Shown: positions 7,904-16,520 of the stretch, one piece after another | Position numbering within the stretch: position 1 is the stretch's first letter | How the letters are laid out: each line of letters opens with the position of its first letter | Origin: Sulfurimonadaceae bacterium | GTDB lineage: Bacteria; Campylobacterota; Campylobacteria; Campylobacterales; Sulfurimonadaceae | NCBI GenBank assembly: GCA_016744575.1 | Contig: JADGEC010000025.1 | Coordinates: 1 to 34,449, forward strand | Direction of reading: 5' to 3' | DNA length: 34,449 nucleotides | The notes under the pieces: model-generated | The model's input: the letters and a program-made list of their open reading frames with translations, nothing else | Databases searched by the model: none | What the model was told of the DNA's origin: nothing | Program-made: the position numbers and the translations under genes

Positions 7904-8308
7904 TTATTTTAACGCGGTTATTTTAGCCAGATCTTGATTAATATCGACTGTGAAACATTGTGGTGGCATAGTGAGTATGGTATGGCTTTGGTTTGTGGCA
8001 TCGATGTTCTTTTCATGATGATCTATATGAAGTGCACTCTGCTGCATCAGAGAGAAGAAAGTATCATGTTCGCGGGCTATTATCTGGTGCAGATCATCTG
8101 ACCCACCAGTCTCAAGTAAGATGGATGTCGTGTGTCTGCCTTCACACTTCTGCATGGCACGACTGACGTTGAGCTTCTCATCGACTATGATGGCATCACG
8201 GACTACTGCGCGATAACTGATGATATACTCATCGGCCCATAGATGGGGCAGGAATATCAGAGCGCAAATTGTGAGCGTGAGAGGACGATCTCCATCTCGA
8301 CTTCGCAT
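7904..8308 (-). CDS. Small exported protein in the flgQ position
   Basis: A 134-residue protein with an N-terminal export signal: Arg-rich start, hydrophobic LTICALIFLPHLWA, probable cleavage before DEYIISY. The mature part has one cysteine in MQKCEGR and one in PPQCFTV but no domain I recognise. It lies between flgP and flgR, where C. jejuni carries flgQ, a gene needed for motility and linked to FlgP stability. A FlgQ-like role is therefore suggested by position; I could not confirm sequence kinship. The ATG overlaps the end of flgP by 52 bases in another frame. No other likely start exists before the signal peptide, so translation is probably coupled to flgP. Confidence 0.55.
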   Translation of the reverse strand: MRSRDGDRPLTLTICALIFLPHLWADEYIISYRAVVRDAIIVDEKLNVSRAMQKCEGRHTTSILLETGGSDDLHQIIAREHDTFFSLMQQSALHIDHHEKNIDATNQSHTILTMPPQCFTVDINQDLAKITALK

Positions 8309-8760
8309 AGTCCATCTTTAAAGGTAGTCTCGATGATGTTTGCCTGACGGATCATGGCATCGACATGGGTACGGACCATAGAACGCTTGACTATCATGTT
8401 CTTGATGGTGTCCTGACCCTCGACACGGACACCCTTGACCTTCTCAGCTATCAGGCGATAGGCATCAGCGATCGCTGCACGTTTTGCTAGGGCATAAGCT
8501 TGAGCTGGCGAAGTAGTAGTCATAGGTGCGACACCCTGACCATAGACCGTGATATGTACATTGCTGGTCTCTGTTAGAAGTGACTCACTCTTTGGTGAAG
8601 AGGTCACTTTATTGACAGGCGGCGTGTAGGTGGGCTCTTGTGGAGAGGCACAGATGACAGTCGTCTCTGCTGCGGGTTTTGCCTTGACCGTTACATCTGA
8701 CTGCTCCGCAGAAAAAGCAGTGCCGGTCATCACGACCAGCAGAAGCAGGAAATATCTCAT
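8257..8760 (-). CDS. flgP: FlgP-like LPP20-domain protein
   Basis: C. jejuni FlgP is an outer-membrane-associated protein that forms the large basal disk around the flagellar motor. This 167-residue homologue has a signal peptide ending FSA (cleavage near residue 18). A Thr/Pro-rich linker follows (about 20-62), then an LPP20-type domain from about residue 66: QAYALAKRAAIADAYRLIAE and GQDTIKNMIVKRSMVRTHVD, ending with the strand FKDGLCEVEMEIVL. The usual lipobox cysteine is missing at the cleavage site, because the mature N-terminus begins with Glu-Gln. It follows gyrA by 66 bases and has an AAGGAT ribosome binding site six bases before the ATG. Four bases of that site are locked in the 8769-8813 hairpin. 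Confidence 0.75.
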   Translation of the reverse strand: MRYFLLLLVVMTGTAFSAEQSDVTVKAKPAAETTVICASPQEPTYTPPVNKVTSSPKSESLLTETSNVHITVYGQGVAPMTTTSPAQAYALAKRAAIADAYRLIAEKVKGVRVEGQDTIKNMIVKRSMVRTHVDAMIRQANIIETTFKDGLCEVEMEIVLSRSQFAL

Positions 8761-8768
8761 TGGTTTAT

Positions 8769-8813
8769 CCTTGCGATGTAGGGCAGTGGAGATGCCCTAT
8801 GGTTATCGCAAGG
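8769..8813 (-). promoter_or_regulatory. Two-tier hairpin masking the flgP ribosome binding site
   Basis: CCTTGCGAT (8769-8777) pairs perfectly with ATCGCAAGG (8805-8813). Inside it, AGGGCA (8780-8785) pairs with TGCCCT (8793-8798). That gives 15 pairs across a 45-base element in the 66-base gyrA-flgP gap. On the minus-strand transcript the 3' arm carries AAGG of the flgP Shine-Dalgarno AAGGAT (8767-8772). No T-run follows, so a translational or processing role is more likely than termination. Confidence 0.7.
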
Positions 8814-8826
8814 TATCAAGCAAGTA

Positions 8827-11307
8827 CTATTCCAGTTCAGGTGCTGCTGGAGGGTTAGAGAGGTCGTCATCGATCTTCTCTACCTTAGGACAGCGTGAGA
8901 TGTTAGCGACATCATCACCTTTGACGATATAGACGCCACTGGTGTTTCTACCAGACTTGGAGATGCTTTGCATATCGACACGGATCATCTTACCGGCTTT
9001 TGTAAGGGCCATCATATCCATGCTCTCATCGACCATGACACTACCGACTACGGTCGTACCGGTCTTGTTGTTGAGTTTCATGGCGATGACACCTGATCCA
9101 CCGCGGTTGGTGAGACGGTATTCGGAAGCCGTTGTACGTTTACCTATACCTTTTTCACTGACAGTCAGGATCTCTTGTTCATCATTGTCTATGACATTAG
9201 CATCGACGACGACATCACTCTCATGCTTGAACTTGATACCACGTACACCACGGGTAGTACGTCCCTGATCTCTGGTCTTACCGATCTCGAACTTGATACA
9301 TTGTGCGAACTTCGTAAGGATAAAGAGATACTGAGTCTGTACGGTCGCGATCTTGGCAGTGATAAGGGCGTCATTCTCATCGAGTACGATGGCTCTTACC
9401 CCATTACTTCGGATATTTGAGAAGTCGCTAAGTTTTGTCCGTTTCACAATACCTTTTTGGGTGAAGAAGACCAGTGACTTATCATCGCTGAAATCGGTTG
9501 TTGGCAGGATAGAGCGGATCTTCTCATCCTGGACAAGGTTAAGAAGATTGACGACTGCTTTACCTTTGGCTGTTCGTGAGCCTTCAGGGATGCGGTAGAC
9601 CTTCAACCAGTGCAGCTGACCCCGGTCGGTGATGAAGAGCAGGGTGTCATGGGTCATACAGGTGAAGAAGCTTTCGATGAAATCATCTTCATAAGTAGTA
9701 AGAGCGGTCTTTCCTTTACCGCCGCGGCGCTGTTTCTCGTAGTTGGTCAGAGGTACGCGTTTGATGTAACCGCGGTGAGAGATAGTGACGACCATCGGCT
9801 CATTAGGGATGAGGTCTTCGATGTCTATATCGTCATAGTTGTCCTCTATCTCGGTACGACGCTCATCCGTATAGGTAGCTAAGACTTCTCCAAACTCCTC
9901 TTTGATGATGCTTTTGAGTACACTCTCACTCTTAAGGATCGATTCGAGGTATTCGATGAGAGCATGAAGCTCACGCAATTCGTTTTCGATCTTTTCTCGT
10001 TCAAGACCAGTCAGTTTTTGCAGGCGCATATCGAGGATCGCCTGAGCCTGGATTGCCGAGAAATCAAACTCACTGATCAATCCCTCTTTAGCAGTCTCCG
10101 TATCTTTACTGGCACGGATCAACTTTATGATGGCTTCGATATGATCTAGTGCTTTTTTGAGCCCTTCGAGTATATGGGCTTTAGCTTTAGCCTTCTCCAG
10201 ATCGAAGATAGTCCGGCGGATGATGACGGTCTTACGGTGGTTGATAAAGTGGTTGAGCATCTCCATCAACGAAAAGACACGGGGCTCCTGATTAAAGATG
10301 GAGAGCATGATGATCCCGAAGGTCGTCTGCATGTTTGTCGACTTATAAAGATTGTTGAGTACGATCTCGCTCATCGCATCACGTTTGAGCTCGATGACGA
10401 CACGAATACCTTCGCGGTCTGATTCGTCACGGATCTCAGAGATCCCCTCGACCTGTTTGTCTTTGACCAGATGTGCGATACTCTCTATGAGGCGAGACTT
10501 ATTGACCATATAAGGGAGTTCATCGACGACGATGACATCTTTGTTCCCTTTTTTCTCGATATGGGTCTTGGCACGTACTTTAATACGACCTCGGCCTGTC
10601 TCATAAGCATCGAGGATCCCTTTTTTACCGTAGATGGTACCGCCGGTAGGGAAGTCTGGTGCTTTGATGAACTCCATCAGGTCTATAAGTGTCGCATCAG
10701 GATTGTCCATCAGATGGCCGAGTGCCAAGAGGACTTCACGTGGATTATGTGGCGGGATGTTCGTAGCCATACCGACAGCGATACCTGAGGAGCCGTTGAT
10801 CAGCAGGTTCGGGACGCGGGTAGGGAGGACTTCAGGCTCTTGGGTAGTGCCATCGTAGTTCTCGACCATGTTGACGGTCTCTTTCTCAAGGTCCTTGAGA
10901 AGTTCACCGGCGTATTTTGTCATACGTGCTTCCGTATAACGCATAGCAGCCGCGTTGTCACCGTCGATGGAACCGAAGTTACCCTGGCCGTCGACAAGCA
11001 TCATGCGCATCGAGAAGGGCTGTGCCATACGAACGAGTGCGTCATAGACGGCAGTATCACCGTGTGGGTGGTACTGTCCGATGACGTCTCCGACGATACG
11101 GGCGGATTTCTTATACTTTGCACCGGCGGAGAGATTGAGCTTGTCCATCGCGAACAAGATCCGGCGGTGGACCGGTTTAAGGCCATCGCGTACATCTGGT
11201 AGTGCACGGCCGATGATGACACTCATGGAGTAGTCGAGGTAACTGCTTTGCAGTGTATCCTCAATATTGATGTTTTCTATGTCGCTGGTATCTAAGAGGT
11301 CGTTCAT
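8827..11307 (-). CDS. gyrA: DNA gyrase subunit A
   Basis: GyrA is the breakage-reunion subunit of DNA gyrase, which adds negative supercoils in an A2B2 complex with GyrB. The 826-residue protein has the N-terminal block [20 protein letters not shown], the quinolone-determining segment [20 protein letters not shown] and the catalytic Tyr124 in [11 protein letters not shown]. Thr85 is at the position of E. coli Ser83. Thr is the normal residue there in Campylobacter, so there is no sign of quinolone resistance, and Asp89 is intact. A long coiled coil follows (about 360-480). The C-terminal beta-pinwheel starts with the GyrA box QRRGGKG. It heads the minus-strand block that continues into flgP. 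A short divergent region (11308-11445) separates it from nnrS and must hold promoters for both. Confidence 0.97.
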   Translation of the reverse strand: MNDLLDTSDIENINIEDTLQSSYLDYSMSVIIGRALPDVRDGLKPVHRRILFAMDKLNLSAGAKYKKSARIVGDVIGQYHPHGDTAVYDALVRMAQPFSMRMMLVDGQGNFGSIDGDNAAAMRYTEARMTKYAGELLKDLEKETVNMVENYDGTTQEPEVLPTRVPNLLINGSSGIAVGMATNIPPHNPREVLLALGHLMDNPDATLIDLMEFIKAPDFPTGGTIYGKKGILDAYETGRGRIKVRAKTHIEKKGNKDVIVVDELPYMVNKSRLIESIAHLVKDKQVEGISEIRDESDREGIRVVIELKRDAMSEIVLNNLYKSTNMQTTFGIIMLSIFNQEPRVFSLMEMLNHFINHRKTVIIRRTIFDLEKAKAKAHILEGLKKALDHIEAIIKLIRASKDTETAKEGLISEFDFSAIQAQAILDMRLQKLTGLEREKIENELRELHALIEYLESILKSESVLKSIIKEEFGEVLATYTDERRTEIEDNYDDIDIEDLIPNEPMVVTISHRGYIKRVPLTNYEKQRRGGKGKTALTTYEDDFIESFFTCMTHDTLLFITDRGQLHWLKVYRIPEGSRTAKGKAVVNLLNLVQDEKIRSILPTTDFSDDKSLVFFTQKGIVKRTKLSDFSNIRSNGVRAIVLDENDALITAKIATVQTQYLFILTKFAQCIKFEIGKTRDQGRTTRGVRGIKFKHESDVVVDANVIDNDEQEILTVSEKGIGKRTTASEYRLTNRGGSGVIAMKLNNKTGTTVVGSVMVDESMDMMALTKAGKMIRVDMQSISKSGRNTSGVYIVKGDDVANISRCPKVEKIDDDLSNPPAAPELE

Positions 11308-11445
11308 TCAATGTCCGGTTATGTTAGAATAATTGGGTGATAATAGCCAACAAATACTTAATTTTTGTTTTTAAGTGTGCAGGCTAAGCGGACTATTGGG
11401 ACTGGAGATTGACTATACTCAAGCCTTTTCAATGCAAAGATCAGT

Positions 11446-12693
11446 ATGATTGCAGAAAAAAGGCTCCTTATGCCATCATCCTCTATCCCCGAAGATAAGT
11501 ATATGTCTGCTTTCCGGGGCTACTTCTTCTCTCAGCCGCATCAACCCTTCTTTACAGCAGGTATCATCACTGCCATAGTACTTATGCTGATGTTCGGACT
11601 GGCCTATAAGGGAGTGTTCTCTCTGAGTGTACCTACACTTATGTTTCATGCTTATGGACTTGTGTTTGTGACCTTTAGTCAGTTCTTCATAGGTTTTCTC
11701 TTTACGACCTTTCCTCGTTTTTGCCAATCAGAGGTCATCGATAAGCGGACCTATATATCGGTCTTTTTACTTTATCAGACAGGTGCGTTGCTTTTCATGA
11801 TGGGAGCGTTCACCGCACAGTCGCTGGTCATAGTCGGTGTGCTCATCCTCTTCTTGGCACATCTGGGAGCGCTGTTGGTGCTACAGCGTATCTATAACGG
11901 TTCTAATCCTGCTCTGCGGACAGACCCGTTTTGGATAATGACCGCTTTTTACTTTGGTATAGTCTCTCATGCCCTCTGGATGATCGCCTATGCTCTGGGA
12001 CTTTTTGATATCTCTTTTGAGTGGCTTATCGCTCTGGCTACATCGATGGCGATGAACATGTATCTTATTCTCCTTGTCTTTGCTGTCGCACAACGTATGG
12101 TGCCGTTCTTTTCGCACTCATTTGAGCCTAAAGACCCGCATCTGGGAAAGATAGTCTTCATCGGTATCGTGATCAAGACTTTTTTAGCCCTCATGCAGTG
12201 GCAGGTGCCTGAGTCCGTACTAGACGTCTTGCTTGGTCTTTACATACTAAGGGAGTTTATAAGCTGGAAGCTGCCTGTGTTCAGTTCACTCGCCATCCTT
12301 TGGGTACTGCACCTGGCACTTTTTTGGTTGCCGGGAGCTTTGATATTAGGTGGAGTGTTTGAACTGCTTGGCTGGAGGATGGAGAGTTCGTTCGCATCCT
12401 TGCAGACGCATCTGTTGGCGCTGGGTGTGTTGACGACCATCCTCATAGGCTTTGGTACCCGTGTCACGCTTGGTCATTCTGGACAACCGCCAGAAGCAGA
12501 TAAGATCGCCAAAGGACTTTTTTGGATGACACAGGTCCTTTTACTCAGTCGTCTGCTCTATTCGCTTAATAGTGGTCTTGGTCTTAGTGCGTTTTGGCTC
12601 TTTGACCTTTCCCTCACCTTATGGGTCGTACTGTTTGGCATCTGGTCTTGGCGTTATGGTCCGATACTGGTAAGAGGAAAGAAAAGTGATTAA
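11446..12693 (+). CDS. nnrS: NnrS family membrane protein
   Basis: NnrS proteins are polytopic heme- and copper-binding membrane proteins tied to nitric oxide stress and denitrification. The 415-residue product (from the first ATG) has about twelve hydrophobic segments. The family opening FRGYFFSQPHQPFFTAG, the block RMVPFFSHSF and the segment LIGFGTRVTLGHSGQPP all match. Several histidines in these blocks are plausible metal ligands. The start is uncertain: ATGs at 11446, 11470 and 11503 are all in frame, and the family motif begins soon after the third. It is alone on its transcript, with gyrA divergent upstream and amt downstream, so there is no denitrification context in this window. Confidence 0.88.
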   Translation: MIAEKRLLMPSSSIPEDKYMSAFRGYFFSQPHQPFFTAGIITAIVLMLMFGLAYKGVFSLSVPTLMFHAYGLVFVTFSQFFIGFLFTTFPRFCQSEVIDKRTYISVFLLYQTGALLFMMGAFTAQSLVIVGVLILFLAHLGALLVLQRIYNGSNPALRTDPFWIMTAFYFGIVSHALWMIAYALGLFDISFEWLIALATSMAMNMYLILLVFAVAQRMVPFFSHSFEPKDPHLGKIVFIGIVIKTFLALMQWQVPESVLDVLLGLYILREFISWKLPVFSSLAILWVLHLALFWLPGALILGGVFELLGWRMESSFASLQTHLLALGVLTTILIGFGTRVTLGHSGQPPEADKIAKGLFWMTQVLLLSRLLYSLNSGLGLSAFWLFDLSLTLWVVLFGIWSWRYGPILVRGKKSD

Positions 12694-12753
12694 AATTTAA
12701 TCAACTATTGTGAATTAACTGCTCAATATTATTTTATACTTTGCCTTATAAAG

Positions 12754-12776
12754 AGTCAACATCTATTGACTGTTGA
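12754..12776 (+). promoter_or_regulatory. Two mutually exclusive inverted repeats in the first amt leader
   Basis: AGTCAA (12754-12759) can pair with TTGACT (12766-12771). TCAACA (12756-12761) can instead pair with TGTTGA (12771-12776). The pairings share bases and cannot coexist. The element ends 17 bases before the amt ATG. It may be a leader switch or a regulator site. The stems are only six bases long, so chance is possible. Confidence 0.3.
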
Positions 12777-12793
12777 AAATCAAAGGGGTAAGA

Positions 12794-14089
12794 ATGAAAA
12801 AATGGTTTCTCTCATTATTATTGCTATTGCCGACATTGGCACTGGCTGAAGACACACTCGATACAGGTGATACAGCGTGGATGATGATATCTACGGCACT
12901 GGTACTTCTGATGACTCCAGCAGGTCTGGCACTGTTCTACAGTGGTATGTCAAGAAGCAAGAACATCCTCAACACATATGCGATGGTCATGGGTGCGTTT
13001 GTCCTTGCGTTTGTCGTCTGGATAGTAGCCGGTTACTCTATAGCGTTCGGTACTGCTGATGGTAGTATGAACGCGGTCATAGGTGGCTTCTCACATATAA
13101 TGCTCGATGGTATCAGCTGGACAGACCTTAGTGGCAGTTATCCCACTTATGTCTTCATCGTGTTTCAGGGGACGTTCGCAGCGATCACTGTCGCTATTGC
13201 GAGTGGTTCGGTAGTCGAGCGTCTGAAGTTCTCGACATGGATGGTCTTTGTAGTCTTGTGGGTCCTGATCGTCTATGCACCGATCACACACATGGTATGG
13301 GGTGGTGGTTACCTGTTTGACGAAGGTGCTCTTGACTTTGCCGGTGGTACAGTCGTCCATATGAACGGTGGTCTTGCCGGTCTGGTCATGGCGATGATGC
13401 TAGGTAAGCGTAAAGGTTACCAGACAACAGCTATCAAGCCTGTAAGTATTATCTTCACTGCACTTGGTGCAGCGCTGTTATGGTTCGGTTGGTATGGGTT
13501 TAACGGTGGTTCAGCATTTGGTGCTAACGCTATCGCTGGTCTGGCTTACTTGACTACGACGATCGCTGCTTCAGTAGCGGCTCTTGGTTGGATGCTGCTT
13601 GAGTGGATCACCTACAAGAAAGTCACACTACTAGGTATAGCGACAGGTATTATCGCTGGTCTGGTATCTATCACACCGGCAGCAGGTTTTGTCAGTGTAT
13701 CAGGTGCTTTCATCATCGGTGTCATCGGTTCAGTGTTCGCCTTTTACGGTGTGACGATGCTTAAGAAAAAATTAGGATATGATGACAGTCTGGATGCTTT
13801 TGGTGTACACTTTCTTGCCGGTCTCTGGGGTGCTATCGCCACAGGTATCTTCGCACTAAACGATCAGGACCTTTTATGGGACGGACCGTTAAAAGAGAGT
13901 GGTGATAGAATGGGGCAGATCCTTGTACAGTTTGAGTCAGTGATAGTAGTAGGTCTTATCACACTGGTCGGAACAGTCGTAGTCTATTATATCGCATCAG
14001 CGCTGACTGGTGGCGGACGTGTCGATGAGGATATTGAGACAATGGGTCTTGACGAAGCGGTCCATGGTGAGCGCGGGTTTAACTTATAG
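12794..14089 (+). CDS. amt: Ammonium transporter, AmtB type with signal peptide
   Basis: A trimeric inner-membrane channel for ammonium uptake. The ATG at 12794 is preferred over 12773: GGGGT (12785-12789) precedes it, and it gives a clean signal peptide (MKKWFLSLLLLLPTLALA) as in AmtB. Eleven helices follow. The pore twin histidines are H189 (GTVVHMNGG) and H339 (FGVHFLAG). D181 (DFAGG) matches the conserved aspartate, W169 sits before the outer recruitment site, and FQGTFAA supplies the phenylalanine gate. The C-terminal tail GLDEAVHGERGFNL is the cytoplasmic segment that couples to GlnK. It is first in an amt-glnK-amt-glnK-amt block. Length 431 residues. Confidence 0.95.
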   Translation: MKKWFLSLLLLLPTLALAEDTLDTGDTAWMMISTALVLLMTPAGLALFYSGMSRSKNILNTYAMVMGAFVLAFVVWIVAGYSIAFGTADGSMNAVIGGFSHIMLDGISWTDLSGSYPTYVFIVFQGTFAAITVAIASGSVVERLKFSTWMVFVVLWVLIVYAPITHMVWGGGYLFDEGALDFAGGTVVHMNGGLAGLVMAMMLGKRKGYQTTAIKPVSIIFTALGAALLWFGWYGFNGGSAFGANAIAGLAYLTTTIAASVAALGWMLLEWITYKKVTLLGIATGIIAGLVSITPAAGFVSVSGAFIIGVIGSVFAFYGVTMLKKKLGYDDSLDAFGVHFLAGLWGAIATGIFALNDQDLLWDGPLKESGDRMGQILVQFESVIVVGLITLVGTVVVYYIASALTGGGRVDEDIETMGLDEAVHGERGFNL

Positions 14090-14099
14090 TCTTAACGCT

Positions 14100-14116
14100 A
14101 AAGAGCAAAGCTCTTT
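14100..14116 (+). other. Hairpin after the first amt gene
   Basis: AAAGAGC (14100-14106) pairs with GCTCTTT (14110-14116) around AAA, eleven bases after the amt stop. It ends without a T-run. It could stabilise the amt transcript end or act as a weak terminator before glnK. Confidence 0.4.
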
Positions 14117-14179
14117 CAGTTATGTGCTTTGTGTGATCGAACATATTAAGTACAAGGTCTTCTCTAGCAGAAAGCCCAT

Positions 14180-14198
14180 ACGCCCTAGGCGTTTTTTT
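14180..14198 (+). terminator. Terminator-like hairpin abutting the glnK ribosome binding site
   Basis: ACGCC (14180-14184), loop CTA, GGCGT (14188-14192), then an unbroken T-run to 14198. The glnK AAGGA site follows at once (14199-14203), with ATG at 14210. The stem is short (five pairs) but has the full intrinsic-terminator form. Its place makes it a possible attenuator between amt and glnK. Confidence 0.6.
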
Positions 14199-14200
14199 AA

Positions 14201-14548
<348 letters not shown>

Positions 14549-14559
14549 TAAGATGTAGC

Positions 14560-14575
14560 AGGGACACTTGTCCCT
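14560..14575 (+). other. Hairpin downstream of the first glnK
   Basis: AGGGAC (14560-14565) pairs with GTCCCT (14570-14575) around ACTT, twelve bases past the glnK stop codon. AT-rich sequence follows but no real T-run. It is a possible weak terminator. Confidence 0.4.
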
Positions 14576-14691
14576 ATTAAATACTATCTCATGATGTATA
14601 GAGCTCTTTAGACCTCTTTTCACATTTTGAGATGATCAGACTATTCCCCACACAATAAGACCCAACTTTGATCTAAGAACGGAGTCCTTTC

Positions 14692-15909
14692 ATGGAAGAC
14701 TTTACTGATGTACAATATATATTGACCAGCTTTTTGATGCTGATGATGGGTGCTCTTGTCATGTGGATGGCCGCAGGTTTTGCTATGCTTGAAGCTGGCC
14801 TGAGCCGTACGAAGAACAATGTCGTCATCCTCTTGAAGAACATCATCCTCTATTCAGTCGCCAGTGTGATGTTCTATGTCATCGGTTACAATCTGATGTA
14901 TGGTGGTAATGGTGCCTTTATGGGTGACTTTGCCTTTGCACTCTCTGGTATAGCGTATGATGACCACTCTGTTATGGCAGATTTTTTCTTTCAGGTGGTC
15001 TTCGTCGCAACGGCCTCATCGGTCATCTCTGGCGTGGTGGCTGAGCGGATGAGACTCTGGCCTTTCATCATCTTTGTCGTTATACTATCTGGGTTTATCT
15101 ATCCTATTCAGGGACATTGGTCCTGGGGTGGTTCAGATCTTGGTGGCTTTCTGGAGGGCTTTACGGATTTTGCCGGTTCGACAGTCGTTCACTCGGTAGG
15201 AGGCTGGGCTGCACTTGCAGGAGTGATACTGCTTGGAGCGCGTAAAGGAAAATATACCAAAGATGGTAAAGTGCGTCCTATACCTGGATCAAACCTGCCT
15301 ATGGCGACTTTGGGAACACTTATCCTCTGGCTGGGTTGGTTCGGTTTTAACGGTGGTTCGGTGCTGGCGATGGGAAGCAGAGCAGATATAGACTCGATCG
15401 CACTTGTCTTTGCCGATACCAATATGGCGGCTTCTGTGGGCGCAATATCTGCCGCGATCATGACACAGCTGATGTATAAGAAGGTAGACCTGACTATGGT
15501 CCTTAATGGTGCACTTGGCGGTCTTGTCGCGGTCACGGCAGGCCCGGACCTAGGCATGTTTGCAGCGACTATAGATGGTGCAGTCGCCGGTATCTTGGTC
15601 GTTGTTGCTATCCCGATGTTTGACAAGCTTCGTCTAGATGATCCTGTCGGAGCACTCTCTGTTCACTTGGTCAATGGTATATGGGGGACATTGGCAGTAG
15701 CGATCTGGAACCCGGAGGTCTCTTTCCTGACTCAGTTCAAAGGTATCATGGTAATCGGGCTTTTTACTTTTATAAGCTCTTTGGCAGTGTGGTATCTGCT
15801 TAAAGTCCTTATAGGTATTCGGGTGAGTGAGGAAGAGGAGTATGATGGTGAGGATATACATGAAGCCGGTGTAGAGGCTTATCCAGAATTTGCTAAAAAC
15901 CTTAAATGA
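14692..15909 (+). CDS. amt: Ammonium transporter, second copy
   Basis: A 405-residue Amt/MEP/Rh family channel without a signal peptide. It starts MEDFTDVQYILTSFLMLMMG, so the N-terminus begins outside and eleven helices follow. Key residues are kept: W145 (HWSWGG), D159 (DFAGS), twin histidines H167 (TVVHSVGGW) and H325 (LSVHLVNG), and GFAMLEAGLSRTKN in helix one. The tail ends GVEAYPEFAKNLK, and GVEAYPEF is also found at the end of the third Amt. It resembles the third Amt more than the first, for example in the shared LRLDDPVGALSVHLVNGIWG. A GGAG site precedes the ATG. Genuine Amt function is likely; the affinity class cannot be read. Confidence 0.94.
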   Translation: MEDFTDVQYILTSFLMLMMGALVMWMAAGFAMLEAGLSRTKNNVVILLKNIILYSVASVMFYVIGYNLMYGGNGAFMGDFAFALSGIAYDDHSVMADFFFQVVFVATASSVISGVVAERMRLWPFIIFVVILSGFIYPIQGHWSWGGSDLGGFLEGFTDFAGSTVVHSVGGWAALAGVILLGARKGKYTKDGKVRPIPGSNLPMATLGTLILWLGWFGFNGGSVLAMGSRADIDSIALVFADTNMAASVGAISAAIMTQLMYKKVDLTMVLNGALGGLVAVTAGPDLGMFAATIDGAVAGILVVVAIPMFDKLRLDDPVGALSVHLVNGIWGTLAVAIWNPEVSFLTQFKGIMVIGLFTFISSLAVWYLLKVLIGIRVSEEEEYDGEDIHEAGVEAYPEFAKNLK

Positions 15910-15926
15910 ATTTTAGATAAGATAAC

Positions 15927-15965
15927 GCCAGAAGAGCTGAATGCTCATACAGGGGCACATCTGGC
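15927..15965 (+). other. Stem in the second glnK leader
   Basis: GCCAGA (15927-15932) pairs with TCTGGC (15960-15965) across a 27-base loop in the 82-base gap between amt and glnK. It is modest and may be chance. A GGAG site and the glnK ATG follow. Confidence 0.25.
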
Positions 15966-15988
15966 CTAAAATCAATAAAGCGGAGTAG

Positions 15989-16330
<342 letters not shown>

Positions 16331-16349
16331 TCTTCACTCCCTTTTTACC

Positions 16350-16366
16350 TCCCCGCTTTACGGGGA
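16350..16366 (+). terminator. Hairpin after the second glnK, possible terminator
   Basis: TCCCCG (16350-16355) pairs with CGGGGA (16361-16366) around CTTTA, twenty bases past the glnK stop. It is GC-rich but is followed by CAAATAAAATAAC rather than a T-run. The 150 bases beyond it, before the third amt, are AT-rich and probably hold a separate promoter. Confidence 0.5.
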
Positions 16367-16520
16367 CAAATAAAATAACACTTTTTAGCACTAATTTGTA
16401 GTGATCTTTAGCCAATATAGTAACTTTCAACATTATTAGAGACAAAAAGTAGCCTCTTTTAGCATCACTTTACTGACTGATAATTATAATTACGATCAAA
16501 CTTTATTTAAAGGCTAATAG

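Noticed and set aside
10990-11070. Quinolone-resistance mutation in gyrA (Thr at the Ser83 position)
   Set aside because: Thr is the normal residue in Campylobacter GyrA, and the nearby Asp is intact.
8942-11222. Several plus-strand open frames of 60-120 codons opposite gyrA
   Set aside because: They are mirror frames of a strongly conserved gene, lack ribosome binding sites and have odd residue composition.
12731-12748. Sigma-54 promoter for amt (TTTGC motif)
   Set aside because: The matching GG element about ten bases upstream is absent.
12773-12793. Upstream in-frame ATG for the first amt
   Set aside because: It adds seven residues before a clean signal peptide. GGGGT precedes the ATG at 12794, not this one.
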